A stretch of 28,110 bases of DNA. It comes from JANMDR01 sp031376425. Its GTDB lineage: Bacteria; Pseudomonadota; Gammaproteobacteria; Burkholderiales; Usitatibacteraceae. The stretch is taken from positions 1-28,110 of the forward strand of contig JANMDR010000157.1 in NCBI GenBank assembly GCA_031376425.1. The letters run 5' to 3'. Shown in pieces: positions 16,187 through 23,718 of the stretch (position 1 is its first letter; each line of letters starts with the position of its first letter). The notes beneath the pieces were generated by a model. That model ran no database searches. It was given only the letters and a program-made list of their open reading frames with translations, and was not told where the DNA came from. Both the position numbers and the translations under genes were made by a program.

Positions 16187-16891
16187 TTACTCCAATTCCC
16201 ATTCACCCGAGCGCTGTGTTAGTTGGTTCACCGCATCTTCTATTAAAGTGCGCAAGGTTTCATCCATGCTTTCGCGCGCGGATGATTTATTGGAAATGTC
16301 AGGCGTAAATCCCCCGGTAGATTTACCCTTGGCGGCCAGTACGTTATCCAGTAAGGCACCTACACCGCCTACCGAGCTTGCCGAAGACTTTATGGCGCGG
16401 CGCACGTTAATCGCATCAAGCACTTCACCGGTTGCGGCATCGAGTACGCGCACATCAATGCCCATGCCGTCTTCGGCTTTGCCGCCACCAATTTGCAGGC
16501 CGCCAATCGATATGCCTGATTCGCTCGTTGATTTGCCGATGCTTACTTCTGATATCGTGGCTTCAAAAATTACGCCTGCGCCTTTCACCTTTTTAGTTGC
16601 CGCATCGCCGGTGGTGATGCCTTGGGCATTTAGGTCACGTTCTTTAGCCACGCCATCGCCAATGCGTTGGCGTTCCATAACCCGAAATTTCTTGGTTTTT
16701 ACTAGTGCCGTGGTAAACATATCGGTGGCGGCGCGCGCTTGAATTTCTGAAACTGACGAACGCATTTCGTAAATGGCGACGGGAATACGCGCGGGTTTTT
16801 TTGCATCTTGCGCTTGAACCGGAGCGCTAATAGCGCTGCAAAAGCCGGCAAAAAATCCGAACGCAGTTTTTAAGATTTGGGTATTTTTCAT
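16187..16891 (-). CDS. CsgG-like outer-membrane/periplasmic protein
   Basis: This 234-residue protein has a signal peptide (about 1-28, ending VQAQ). The CsgG/HfaB-family pattern follows: RIPVAIYEMRSSV, then TDMFTTALVKTKKFRVMERQRIG (key residues about 57-79), GAGVIFEATISEV (104-116) and GIDVRVLDAATGEVLDA (144-160). CsgG proteins form outer-membrane channels for curli fibres, and relatives act in envelope assembly. Unlike CsgG it has no good lipobox: Cys18 sits in AGFC with a poor -1 residue. Other curli genes are absent. A GGAGAC ribosome site precedes the ATG. It starts 26 bases after the DUF3617 gene, so both share promoter A. Confidence 0.75.
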   Translation of the reverse strand: MKNTQILKTAFGFFAGFCSAISAPVQAQDAKKPARIPVAIYEMRSSVSEIQARAATDMFTTALVKTKKFRVMERQRIGDGVAKERDLNAQGITTGDAATKKVKGAGVIFEATISEVSIGKSTSESGISIGGLQIGGGKAEDGMGIDVRVLDAATGEVLDAINVRRAIKSSASSVGGVGALLDNVLAAKGKSTGGFTPDISNKSSARESMDETLRTLIEDAVNQLTQRSGEWELE

Positions 16892-16917
16892 GATGGGTCT
16901 CCAGTACTGGCGTTCTC

Positions 16918-17343
16918 CTATTTACAATCGCCAAGCCGCGTGGCGCTCAATTTAGTTTTCAGCACGGCATCATTCATTTCGTGCTGGATCACTTTCATTT
17001 CAAAATTAATACCGGTGTCAGTGATTGCTCCTGTACCTTCAGCGGACATTTTTGGTTCAGTGCAGGTGTACTTCACCGTAATATCTTTACCTTTGCGCGT
17101 TACCACGGGGGGGGTGCAGCCTTTTTGGCCTTGCTGGTTTACATAGGCGCTATTGGAATCGATATCTTTTTGGGTAACACATTGCTTGAACGAAACTGGA
17201 ATCGTTATGCCAAACATTTCGGTTTTGGTCACGTATTCATAGTTGCCGGGTTTCATATTCTCAGGGGCGGCCGCGTTACAACTAAGGGTGGTAGTTAGGC
17301 AAATGATGCTTAAAACGCAACCTGAAAGTAGGGATTTGTTCAT
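16918..17343 (-). CDS. DUF3617-type exported protein
   Basis: The 141-residue protein has an N-terminal export signal ending near SCNAAAPENM; Cys22 could be lipidated, but the lipobox is weak. The mature part reads MKPGNYEYVTKTEMFGITIPVSFKQC in outline, with spaced cysteines at CVTQKD, GCTPP, KYTCTEP and the terminal DCK. This is the pattern of the DUF3617 family of small proteobacterial periplasmic proteins, whose function is not known. It is the first gene after promoter A (17387-17419), with TGAGGT as ribosome site, and is followed by the CsgG-like gene in the same operon. Confidence 0.75.
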   Translation of the reverse strand: MNKSLLSGCVLSIICLTTTLSCNAAAPENMKPGNYEYVTKTEMFGITIPVSFKQCVTQKDIDSNSAYVNQQGQKGCTPPVVTRKGKDITVKYTCTEPKMSAEGTGAITDTGINFEMKVIQHEMNDAVLKTKLSATRLGDCK

Positions 17344-17386
17344 TTTGAAACCTCATAAAAGTTGGATTAAAGTACGCTTCATTAAC

Positions 17387-17419
17387 TAAGACGTTATGGC
17401 GAGCCAAACTACGACATTT
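17387..17419 (-). promoter_or_regulatory. ECF-type promoter element A (upstream of DUF3617-csgG-like operon)
   Basis: On the - strand AAATGTCGTA (17419-17410) is followed after 16 bases by CGTCTTA (17393-17387). Both boxes and the spacing are identical to elements B and C. The predicted start near 17380 gives a leader of about 37 bases to the ATG at 17343. The upstream box begins inside the stop codon of the 582-residue gene. Confidence 0.8.
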
Positions 17420-19166
17420 ACTTTGCTTTGCCGAAGTAGAGCGACGGCAAGCAACTTGGATTGCAGGCTTTTACGTCTACTTTCCATTCAATTAGAATGT
17501 CAGCATCTTTCATGTCTTCGGTGCGCTTGAAGGTCTTTTCAATTTTTAGTTGATCTTTAGTGGTGACGAGATCAAATTCAGGTTTGGTACGCATGCCGCG
17601 ACTAAAAATGAAATGCGCTTTTTCTGTTGGGGCGTTCACTTTTTGCACGCTGGGAATCGGTAGCGATGGTTCCAAAAACACATAAATAATTTCGGCTGAT
17701 AGGGTATCGCTTAAATCTTTAGTCGCTTCTTCTATTTTCAGCGTAATTTTGCCATTGTGTAGCTCGCCTTTGATGGGGATATAGAAGCCGTGCGGCAGCG
17801 CCATTCTGGCCATAGTGCCAATATCTTCAGAATACGGTACACCGGGTGGCGCGATAATTTTGTGCAACAACACGCGGCTTTTTAGCTGTGGGTCTAAAAT
17901 AATGGCGTTTTCGGCATATTCTGTTGTTTCTAACACGCCTTCAATTTGGCCTGTCAGCCCAATGGGCTCGCCGTCTTTACGTGCTTGGTCCTTCGCGTAG
18001 CGCAACTGAATTTTGCCCCGCAAATCAAATTTGTAAGTGAAGTAAGGCTTGGACTTATGACGGAATTCTGAGCGAAATTGAGCATAGACGGGGCCTTCAA
18101 ACTTTTCGCAAAACTTAGCAAATTTTTGCTGGGTAAAAAACTGTCCCACGTCGCCGGTCAGACCAATTACCGCCGTCATAATCGCAATCGGACCTCCTGC
18201 GGCACCACCTACCAAAATGCCCGCGCTGAGCTTAAAGGACTGGGTTACGGCGAATTTGGTGGTGTCGGAAGCTTTGGTTGGAATCGCATCAACAACCTTG
18301 CCTGGGCCTTTGTCGATTAAAAAATTGCGCAATATCTCCCACGGTTTACCAATCATATTCATGCTGGTTGAAAGGGCGGTGAAGGCTTCGGTCGCCGCTT
18401 CTAAGCTATCGCACTGGGCATTTTTCTTAGCACCAAGCGCCAAGCGCTTTTCAAAGCTGTCGTTTTGCGCTTTGATGGCGGCAGCCTCGGCGGCGAGATT
18501 ATCAAATAATGGTTTGAGTGCGGGCAAGGTTTCCGGGTGCTTGGCACCCAGCTCATATATTTTGCCTAATGCCTCTTCATATTGCTTTTGTGCGGCCGGT
18601 ACTTCGGCTAGCTTTTTCTTCAATTCAGCCGATTTCTTTTGAAACTCATCCTTAACAGGTGAGGGTGGAAGCCCTGCAATTTGTGTATCTCCAGCCGCAT
18701 GCCCTTTCTGCATTGTAGCGATTAGTGCTGTAGCTGCTGCTGATGCGGAGCCCGCTGCAGCAAGGGGCAGGGCGACCAGCAGCGTGGTAGTTGCCGTACC
18801 TTTACCATCCGGTGCAGTTGCGGTTATTTGGTATTTTCCTTCGGCGTCAACAGCAAACTCAGTTTTAAAATTACCCTTGGCATCAATGGTGGCTTTTAAC
18901 GATTGAGACGCTGATTTGTTAGCGCCACCAGACGCAGTGACGTTGATGGCGACTTCGTTTTTCTTGCCCACAATTAGCGACGTGCCAGTCAAAGAAACTT
19001 TGCTTTTAACCAAGGCTACTTCTGGCGTTGCTTTGAGGGTGATAGGCGCGTTTACAGGCTCGAATGCAAGAACAGGCACAGCCATGAATAAACATGAAAA
19101 TAACAAAGCGGCATTTGATATCTGCCGTTTTAACAGATGGTGCACAACCATATTTTTTGATTTCAT
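17418..19166 (-). CDS. Exported 582-residue protein of unknown function
   Basis: I do not recognise this family. A signal peptide (about 16-34, LLFSCLFMAVPVLAF) leads to a beta-rich domain (40-132) with the DAKGNFKTEFAVDAEGKY pattern of immunoglobulin-like carbohydrate- or adhesin-type modules. Then come an Ala-rich segment and a helical, charged region (150-300) likely to form coiled coils. A glycine-rich hydrophobic stretch (about 316-345, GILVGGAAGGPIAIMTAV) is long enough to insert in a membrane. The C-terminal part (350-582) is predicted beta-rich and ends with paired cysteines CNPSC. It follows the 215-residue gene by 85 bases and has a CGGAGC ribosome site, so it is probably on the promoter B transcript. 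Confidence 0.75.
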   Translation of the reverse strand: MKSKNMVVHHLLKRQISNAALLFSCLFMAVPVLAFEPVNAPITLKATPEVALVKSKVSLTGTSLIVGKKNEVAINVTASGGANKSASQSLKATIDAKGNFKTEFAVDAEGKYQITATAPDGKGTATTTLLVALPLAAAGSASAAATALIATMQKGHAAGDTQIAGLPPSPVKDEFQKKSAELKKKLAEVPAAQKQYEEALGKIYELGAKHPETLPALKPLFDNLAAEAAAIKAQNDSFEKRLALGAKKNAQCDSLEAATEAFTALSTSMNMIGKPWEILRNFLIDKGPGKVVDAIPTKASDTTKFAVTQSFKLSAGILVGGAAGGPIAIMTAVIGLTGDVGQFFTQQKFAKFCEKFEGPVYAQFRSEFRHKSKPYFTYKFDLRGKIQLRYAKDQARKDGEPIGLTGQIEGVLETTEYAENAIILDPQLKSRVLLHKIIAPPGVPYSEDIGTMARMALPHGFYIPIKGELHNGKITLKIEEATKDLSDTLSAEIIYVFLEPSLPIPSVQKVNAPTEKAHFIFSRGMRTKPEFDLVTTKDQLKIEKTFKRTEDMKDADILIEWKVDVKACNPSCLPSLYFGKAK

Positions 19167-19234
19167 TATTTTGCTCCGGTTTGAATTTTGTCGTAGCCGT
19201 GACCAATAAGGGCAACCAGTTCTTCACAGCTCAT
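19166..19234 (-). CDS. Possible 22-residue leader peptide
   Basis: An ATG-to-TAA frame encoding MSCEELVALIGHGYDKIQTG plus AK ends exactly at the start of the 582-residue gene (TAATG overlap). It lies in the 85-base gap after the 215-residue gene. The sequence looks protein-like, and the overlap would allow coupled translation, but the AGGGA motif is too close to the ATG to be a good ribosome site. It may be chance. Confidence 0.18.
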   Translation of the reverse strand: MSCEELVALIGHGYDKIQTGAK

Positions 19235-19251
19235 TCCCTGTTGGCGTATTA

Positions 19252-19899
19252 CTACTTTTTAAGTAGTCCATCCGCATAAACAAAGTCTTTCAATGCTGTT
19301 TTGTAATTGGTTTCTGATACTTCATGCAGCAACTGAAACGCGGTGCGAATGCGCCCAGGGTTGGGGTTCTTGGCGGATTTTTTATCGGCAATCATCACGA
19401 TCTTGGTGGTGATGCCGTCGGCACTAGGCCAGCTATCTACGCGTACAATTTCCAAGGCGTTCATCGTAGAGGTACGCGGCTTATCGATAAAGCAAGTATA
19501 GCGTGGGTATTTGGAATAGTCTTTTTGCGTTGGTGTGACTTTGAGTGTGCATTCAAAGCCCACCTTATACTGATCGTTGGTGGCGGGTGGAAACTCGTTT
19601 TGCTTTACTTCAATTTGCTTCACTGCGATGGACGGTGGCGCAAATAACATGCCTTGATCTTTAGGGGATAGTTTGATTTCCGGTGGCGCAGTCGGCTGTG
19701 TAATCAACGGGATCGTTTGAATCTTAGGCGCTTGTTGCGCAGGTATAGGGGTGGGTGCGCTAGCAGGTGGATGGGACGGCGCTACAGGTGCGCGTAGTTC
19801 AAGCGCGTATGCGGAAAAGGTGCCAAGGCCATAGCTAAATGCAATGACAACCGCAAGTTTGGATGAGTTATTTAAAACTGGTTTGGTTATCGTTAACAT
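19252..19899 (-). CDS. Exported proline-rich protein of unknown function (215 aa)
   Basis: No family recognised. A signal peptide (about 12-33, VVIAFSYGLGTFSAYA) is followed by a proline/alanine/threonine-rich segment (36-78). A compact C-terminal domain (95-215) has two cysteines (FECTL and YTCFID) about 25 residues apart that could form a disulphide in the periplasm. The domain ends with conserved-looking RTAFQLLHEVSETNYKTALK. It is the first gene after promoter B, with AAAGGG as ribosome site, and probably shares a transcript with the 582-residue gene. Confidence 0.75.
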   Translation of the reverse strand: MLTITKPVLNNSSKLAVVIAFSYGLGTFSAYALELRAPVAPSHPPASAPTPIPAQQAPKIQTIPLITQPTAPPEIKLSPKDQGMLFAPPSIAVKQIEVKQNEFPPATNDQYKVGFECTLKVTPTQKDYSKYPRYTCFIDKPRTSTMNALEIVRVDSWPSADGITTKIVMIADKKSAKNPNPGRIRTAFQLLHEVSETNYKTALKDFVYADGLLKK

Positions 19900-19954
19900 T
19901 TACGCGCCCTTTAGTGTAGAAGAATTTGCAGGGATAAAAATCCCCCTCAATAAC

Positions 19955-19987
19955 TAAGACGCTAAAATGCTGAGAAGTACGACATTT
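19955..19987 (-). promoter_or_regulatory. ECF-type promoter element B (upstream of 215-aa/582-aa operon)
   Basis: AAATGTCGTA (19987-19978, - strand), 16 bases, then CGTCTTA (19961-19955). The predicted start near 19948 gives a leader of about 49 bases that opens with a GGGAT/ATCCC stem with a four-T loop (19944-19931). An A/T-rich stretch (TAATAAAATA type) precedes the upstream box and could act as an UP element. Confidence 0.8.
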
Positions 19988-20020
19988 ATTTTATTAAACG
20001 ACAAAACCAGAAGTTAAAAT

Positions 20021-20055
20021 GCCTGAAGATATCCGCAATGAGGGCATCTTCAGGC
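20021..20055 (-). terminator. Hairpin terminator downstream of the 175-aa gene
   Basis: GCCTGAAGAT (20021-20030) and ATCTTCAGGC (20046-20055) form a perfect 10-bp stem. On the - strand it is followed by ATTTTAACTT, and on the + strand by GCTTTTT, so it can work in both directions. It lies 28 bases past the stop of the 20083-20610 gene and upstream of promoter B, separating two transcription units. Confidence 0.75.
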
Positions 20056-20082
20056 GCTTTTTCGAAACTCAAACTTTTAAAA

Positions 20083-20610
20083 CTATAACTGCCGGTCTTC
20101 GGCTTTAAACGTACCTTCAATAACCGTTAGTTTGGCTTTGGTCTTTTTATCCTGCATCTCAAATGAAAATTTGCCTTCAATAATTTTGCCTTTGACTGAA
20201 GTAATTTCCAGCGTGTTTTTACCCTTGATCACCGCAAATGCAGCCTCTGGATCCCCAAATGGCTTGCGGCTTTCACCCTTGATAAATTGTACCTCGCATA
20301 TATTGCTATCAAAATCCTTTGCAGTGTAGGTTTTAGGTGTTAAGTCAAAACCACGACAGTTAATGCTCAGGCGGTCGCTCAATGTTTTAGGCGGAGGATA
20401 AGCCGATGCGCCCTTGGTTGAGGCGATTAAATTCAACACGCCTTTGGTAGGGATAAGGTAAGTAATGCCATCGTCATCACTTTCAAATACAGTGCCGTTG
20501 ATAGTGGCTTTAAGGGTTTGGATGATTTTATTTGCGGCGAATGCGGGTGCCGCACTTAGGGTACAAGCCAAGGCCGTAGATAGCCCAATAATTAGGATGT
20601 GTGGTTTCAT
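20083..20610 (-). CDS. Small exported protein of unknown function (175 aa)
   Basis: The 175-residue product has a textbook signal peptide cleaved after AAPAFA (about residue 25). The mature part is mixed beta (KATINGTVFESDDDGITYLIP, KFSFEMQDKKTKAKLTVIEGTF as landmarks). It has two cysteines, INCRGFDL and NICEVQF, that may pair. I cannot assign a family. TTTGGAG is the ribosome site. No promoter element of the A/B/C type precedes it, so it is either read through from the 721-residue gene, past a weak hairpin, or has its own undetected promoter. A strong hairpin ends the unit. Confidence 0.72.
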   Translation of the reverse strand: MKPHILIIGLSTALACTLSAAPAFAANKIIQTLKATINGTVFESDDDGITYLIPTKGVLNLIASTKGASAYPPPKTLSDRLSINCRGFDLTPKTYTAKDFDSNICEVQFIKGESRKPFGDPEAAFAVIKGKNTLEITSVKGKIIEGKFSFEMQDKKTKAKLTVIEGTFKAEDRQL

Positions 20611-20641
20611 ATTAACTCCAAAAAGTTGAAATTTAAAGTTG

Positions 20642-20696
20642 CTGAAGACTCTTTCGACCCGAAGGTGCAGCTTGCGGGAAAATAGGCTATCTTCAG
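20642..20696. other. Imperfect hairpin between the 721-aa and 175-aa genes
   Basis: CTGAAGA (20642-20648) pairs with TCTTCAG (20690-20696) around a 41-base interior that can form smaller stems. It lies just after the stop of the 721-residue gene. Its start repeats GCTGAAGACTCTTT from 12835, and its right arm resembles those at 12856 and 20043, so it belongs to a local hairpin family. It could be an attenuating terminator. Confidence 0.45.
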
Positions 20697-20711
20697 ATTT
20701 TTGCGGGACTT

Positions 20712-22877
20712 CTATTTTTTGTAAACGACAGTTAAACCCGTGCGGCGGCAGCTTTGTAGTTTACCGCTATCAACGAATGGTTTGCATTCATTAAAACTGC
20801 GATCGGTATTGCAAAGTAGTTCAGTCGTACGGCCTAAGAACAAACTGCAACCGTCAATATTGATTGGTTTTGCAGCAAGTCCTAGGCCAAGCGCTAGCCC
20901 AGAGGGAGGTGCCACAACAACTGGCACTGGTGGCTTCGGTAAGGCTGGGGACGGTGGCTGTAATAGCGCTGGTGCTGGTGGATTATTACTCGACGCGCCA
21001 ATTGCGCCCGTTCCTAGATTCAAGGCAGTTCCTACAGCAATATTGCCCACAAGCGTTGCTGGTAGGATGATTTTTTCTTGTTTAGCGATGGCGATGGTGT
21101 CGATTGTCGTTTTTGCTATCGTATTCGCGCTCGAACGTAACACACCAAACTCCAAAAGTTTAGCCAAGGTGTCAGACTTAAACTTACTGAAAGCCGTTGT
21201 TTTTGTTTCATATTCTTTGGCGATGAAAGTGGCGCACACTACCTTATCTTTGCAACTTACACTAAGTGTGCGATCACGCTCTGCGTCAAGATGTGCTGTG
21301 ATGTCGCGCTGGCCTGCTGCAAGTTTATAGATTACGTCGTATGACTTTGCGCAGGCTTCATCGCGATTCGTTTGCGGTGCAAATTCACCGCTACCTTCGA
21401 ACGGGCCTTTGCCGTCAGTGCAGCGCTGCCACATTTGCGTTATTTGCGTGCCGCAGGCGATATCAACGCAGGGTGCCTTTAGTGTTGTTAACGTGGCTTT
21501 GTTCGCATTTTTTGCTTCGGCAGTTTGGATTTCTTTAGCTAACACTGACCCTGACGCCACAGTGCATAACAAGTTTGCCGCACCAATAACATCCGCAATT
21601 CTGATACAGGCGTGGTGACTCGTCGGCGTGCCGCATGAGCCTTGCAGTTTATTTTGATACTCAGAGTGACTGCAGTCAGGACGGGGTAACGCTGCTTTTG
21701 CAACCGACTCGCGGCAGCTGTCACCGCTAACTAAATTACGCTGTGCTGGTGTGCCGCGCCCGAGTGCCACCCATTCACGGAGATTTTCAGCGGCGATGGC
21801 GTCATTTTTTTCGCAACTCTCTAGCGCGGGTTGCAGCAGTGGATTAAATAGTGAGTTAGCCAAAAACGCGAGCGCACTACCTTGCAAATTACTGGTGCGG
21901 TGTTTTTCCGCAGCCTCGACAATTTTGGCGCGGAATGCCTCATTGTTTATTGGGTTCACTGCATCCTTGATGGTAGTTGCGCGTAAAGGAATAAGCTTGC
22001 TGACTACTAATTTATCCCATTCTGGGTAAACTGTATTGCTCGTGTAAAAAGTCCAAGCGGCTTCCAAATTCGCATCGGTGTATAGGTAAATTTGGTTATT
22101 TTCCTCCCATGTTAGTACGGCACCCGATTTCGCTTTATTGAGCAAAGAAAGGTGAGGCGCTTGTGTTTTTTCAAACACTTCCTTTTTATGGGCGTTCCAT
22201 GTTTTGGTACTGCCGACCCGCGCTTGTAGGCTCACGGGAAATTTAGGGTAGACATCACTGAAGCTAATCGCAATAAACTCGACCGAGCCTACTTTTCTTG
22301 TACTGCCACAACTCCCCCCAAAGAACTCATAAATTCCGCAGGCAATATCCGCGAGCGCGCCAACGATGGCTTTACCTACTTCATAGGCCGCTTTAGCTAC
22401 TTCGTACAAGGCCTTCAATACATCGCACACCGGAAAGCCGCCAGCAACAATGGTGACTACACTACATGCTAGATCAAGTGGGCTTTGGCCTGCTGCAAGC
22501 TGGATGACGTCGTTAAATAATTCGCCGATATCACCCTCGCGTACGTCTAAATATATTTCCAGCATGGATTTAATTTGCCCTGCCTGTGCACCGCCTAGGT
22601 CTTTAGCGGCATCGGAGGATAAAATTTTATCTGCGCATTGGGTGATTTCTATGTCTGATCCAAACTTGCAGGTGGTGAGAGCCTGTTCCAGCGGCGCTAA
22701 CCATTCTAGTTTTAGTGGTTTGATATAGGTGTTTAGCACAGGGCCTAGCTTCCCTACTGTGACTAAAATATCTTGAATGGAGGCTTGCGTGTGAAGCGGA
22801 AGGGCTAAGCCAAGTTGAAAAAATAACACCGCTAAAAAGCCACGAACCCAGCTTGATTGCTTGGTAGATGTTTTCAT
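20712..22877 (-). CDS. Large cysteine-rich exported protein of unknown function (721 aa)
   Basis: No family recognised. A signal peptide (about 8-33, FLAVLFFQLGLALPLHTQA) leads to a helical region. Around residues 160-195 an amphipathic Ala/Gly stretch (YEVAKAAYEVGKAIVGALADIACG) ends in FFGGSCGS. The middle and C-terminal parts contain about twenty cysteines, many in close pairs (PCVDIAC, SCKDKVVC, SC...C). A glycine-rich hydrophobic segment (about 580-615) and a proline-rich linker (PPAPALLQPPSPALPKPP) precede a final four-cysteine module. This suits a disulphide-stabilised periplasmic or surface protein. The ribosome site AGGGAG overlaps the stop of the 261-residue gene, 11 bases upstream, so the two are one operon from promoter C. 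Confidence 0.75.
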   Translation of the reverse strand: MKTSTKQSSWVRGFLAVLFFQLGLALPLHTQASIQDILVTVGKLGPVLNTYIKPLKLEWLAPLEQALTTCKFGSDIEITQCADKILSSDAAKDLGGAQAGQIKSMLEIYLDVREGDIGELFNDVIQLAAGQSPLDLACSVVTIVAGGFPVCDVLKALYEVAKAAYEVGKAIVGALADIACGIYEFFGGSCGSTRKVGSVEFIAISFSDVYPKFPVSLQARVGSTKTWNAHKKEVFEKTQAPHLSLLNKAKSGAVLTWEENNQIYLYTDANLEAAWTFYTSNTVYPEWDKLVVSKLIPLRATTIKDAVNPINNEAFRAKIVEAAEKHRTSNLQGSALAFLANSLFNPLLQPALESCEKNDAIAAENLREWVALGRGTPAQRNLVSGDSCRESVAKAALPRPDCSHSEYQNKLQGSCGTPTSHHACIRIADVIGAANLLCTVASGSVLAKEIQTAEAKNANKATLTTLKAPCVDIACGTQITQMWQRCTDGKGPFEGSGEFAPQTNRDEACAKSYDVIYKLAAGQRDITAHLDAERDRTLSVSCKDKVVCATFIAKEYETKTTAFSKFKSDTLAKLLEFGVLRSSANTIAKTTIDTIAIAKQEKIILPATLVGNIAVGTALNLGTGAIGASSNNPPAPALLQPPSPALPKPPVPVVVAPPSGLALGLGLAAKPINIDGCSLFLGRTTELLCNTDRSFNECKPFVDSGKLQSCRRTGLTVVYKK

Positions 22878-22888
22878 ATATATGCTCC

Positions 22889-23674
22889 CTATTTAGCCGC
22901 AAATTTAGCTGCGAGAGCAGCTTTAAGCTCGCCCAAGGTTGACCTTGTGCCATCCGGTGCTTCGACAATCGTAGTGTCAGGTTTGCCTTTTAACTGGGCA
23001 ATATCAGCTTGGGTACGGAGTTTGATGGCAGGAAGTCCTGCGTATTTTGCGGCTGCGTTATTGCGCATATCTGCGGCGATGGATACGTTGGAACCCATTA
23101 ATTGGCGGATATTGGTGCGTGCTTCCAAGGTCTCTAATTGCTTTAATTCCCCATTGGTGAGCTTTGTGCCATTGGGTAGTTCCAATACCGTGCTGTGCGG
23201 CATGGCGCGGATTGAGGCGAAGGTATTGGCGTTGACTTTTACAGCCGTTGCTGCGGCGGGGCGGGAAAACTTAAAAGTCATTGGCTTCAGTTTTGCTTGT
23301 TTAGCGCTCAATCCTTTTAATCCATCCATCGTCGCCACAAAATGTGCGGCAGTCACCTTTCTACCAGAGCTGGTTTCCACTACCGCATCAGGTGGTAACG
23401 CCCGTATTTTAGCCATCAGTGCGATGTTTGGCACAATCTTTAGCGCTACTAAGCTGGTGTTGAGATTGGCTGGTGGCGTGTTGATCGCGACTGCAGGTGT
23501 CGTAGTCTTTGGTGCAGCTAATGGTGTGGGCGCTGCCAAAGGCGTCGGCGCTTTCAGGGGAATGGATTGCGCGATGGCAATGTTTTGTGTAGTCACCCAA
23601 AGCGCTATGAGGCTTAGCAGCGCGATTTGCGGTAGTTTCCAAAAGTGTGGGGCTTGTTTAGTGATTGCAGTCAT
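22889..23674 (-). CDS. Exported protein with three internal repeats (261 aa)
   Basis: The 261-residue product has a signal peptide (about 15-36, IALLSLIALWVTTQNIAIA) and an Ala/Pro/Thr-rich segment (38-70). Three copies of a roughly 31-residue motif follow: 88-118 (IRALPPDAVVETSSGRKVTA), 153-184 (IRAMPHSTVLELPNGTKLTN) and 226-256 (LKGKPDTTIVEAPDGTRSTL). The shared pattern is a Pro, a hydrophobic pair before Glu, a Gly turn, a Thr, then a helix with GEL or similar. I do not recognise the repeat as a named domain. It has a strong AAGGAG ribosome site and is the first gene after promoter C, followed by the 721-residue gene. Confidence 0.78.
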   Translation of the reverse strand: MTAITKQAPHFWKLPQIALLSLIALWVTTQNIAIAQSIPLKAPTPLAAPTPLAAPKTTTPAVAINTPPANLNTSLVALKIVPNIALMAKIRALPPDAVVETSSGRKVTAAHFVATMDGLKGLSAKQAKLKPMTFKFSRPAAATAVKVNANTFASIRAMPHSTVLELPNGTKLTNGELKQLETLEARTNIRQLMGSNVSIAADMRNNAAAKYAGLPAIKLRTQADIAQLKGKPDTTIVEAPDGTRSTLGELKAALAAKFAAK

Positions 23675-23718
23675 GGCTACTCCTTAAATGGATGGACACA
23701 AAAAGGTGTCACATTCAA

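Noticed and set aside
16187..17343. Curli (csg) operon
   Set aside because: Only a CsgG-like protein is present; no curlin repeats, CsgE or CsgF were found.
22857..23687. 276-codon + strand frame opposite the 261-aa gene
   Set aside because: It lies wholly over a gene with a signal peptide, protein repeats and a strong ribosome site; its own start has no site and its composition is that of a shadow.
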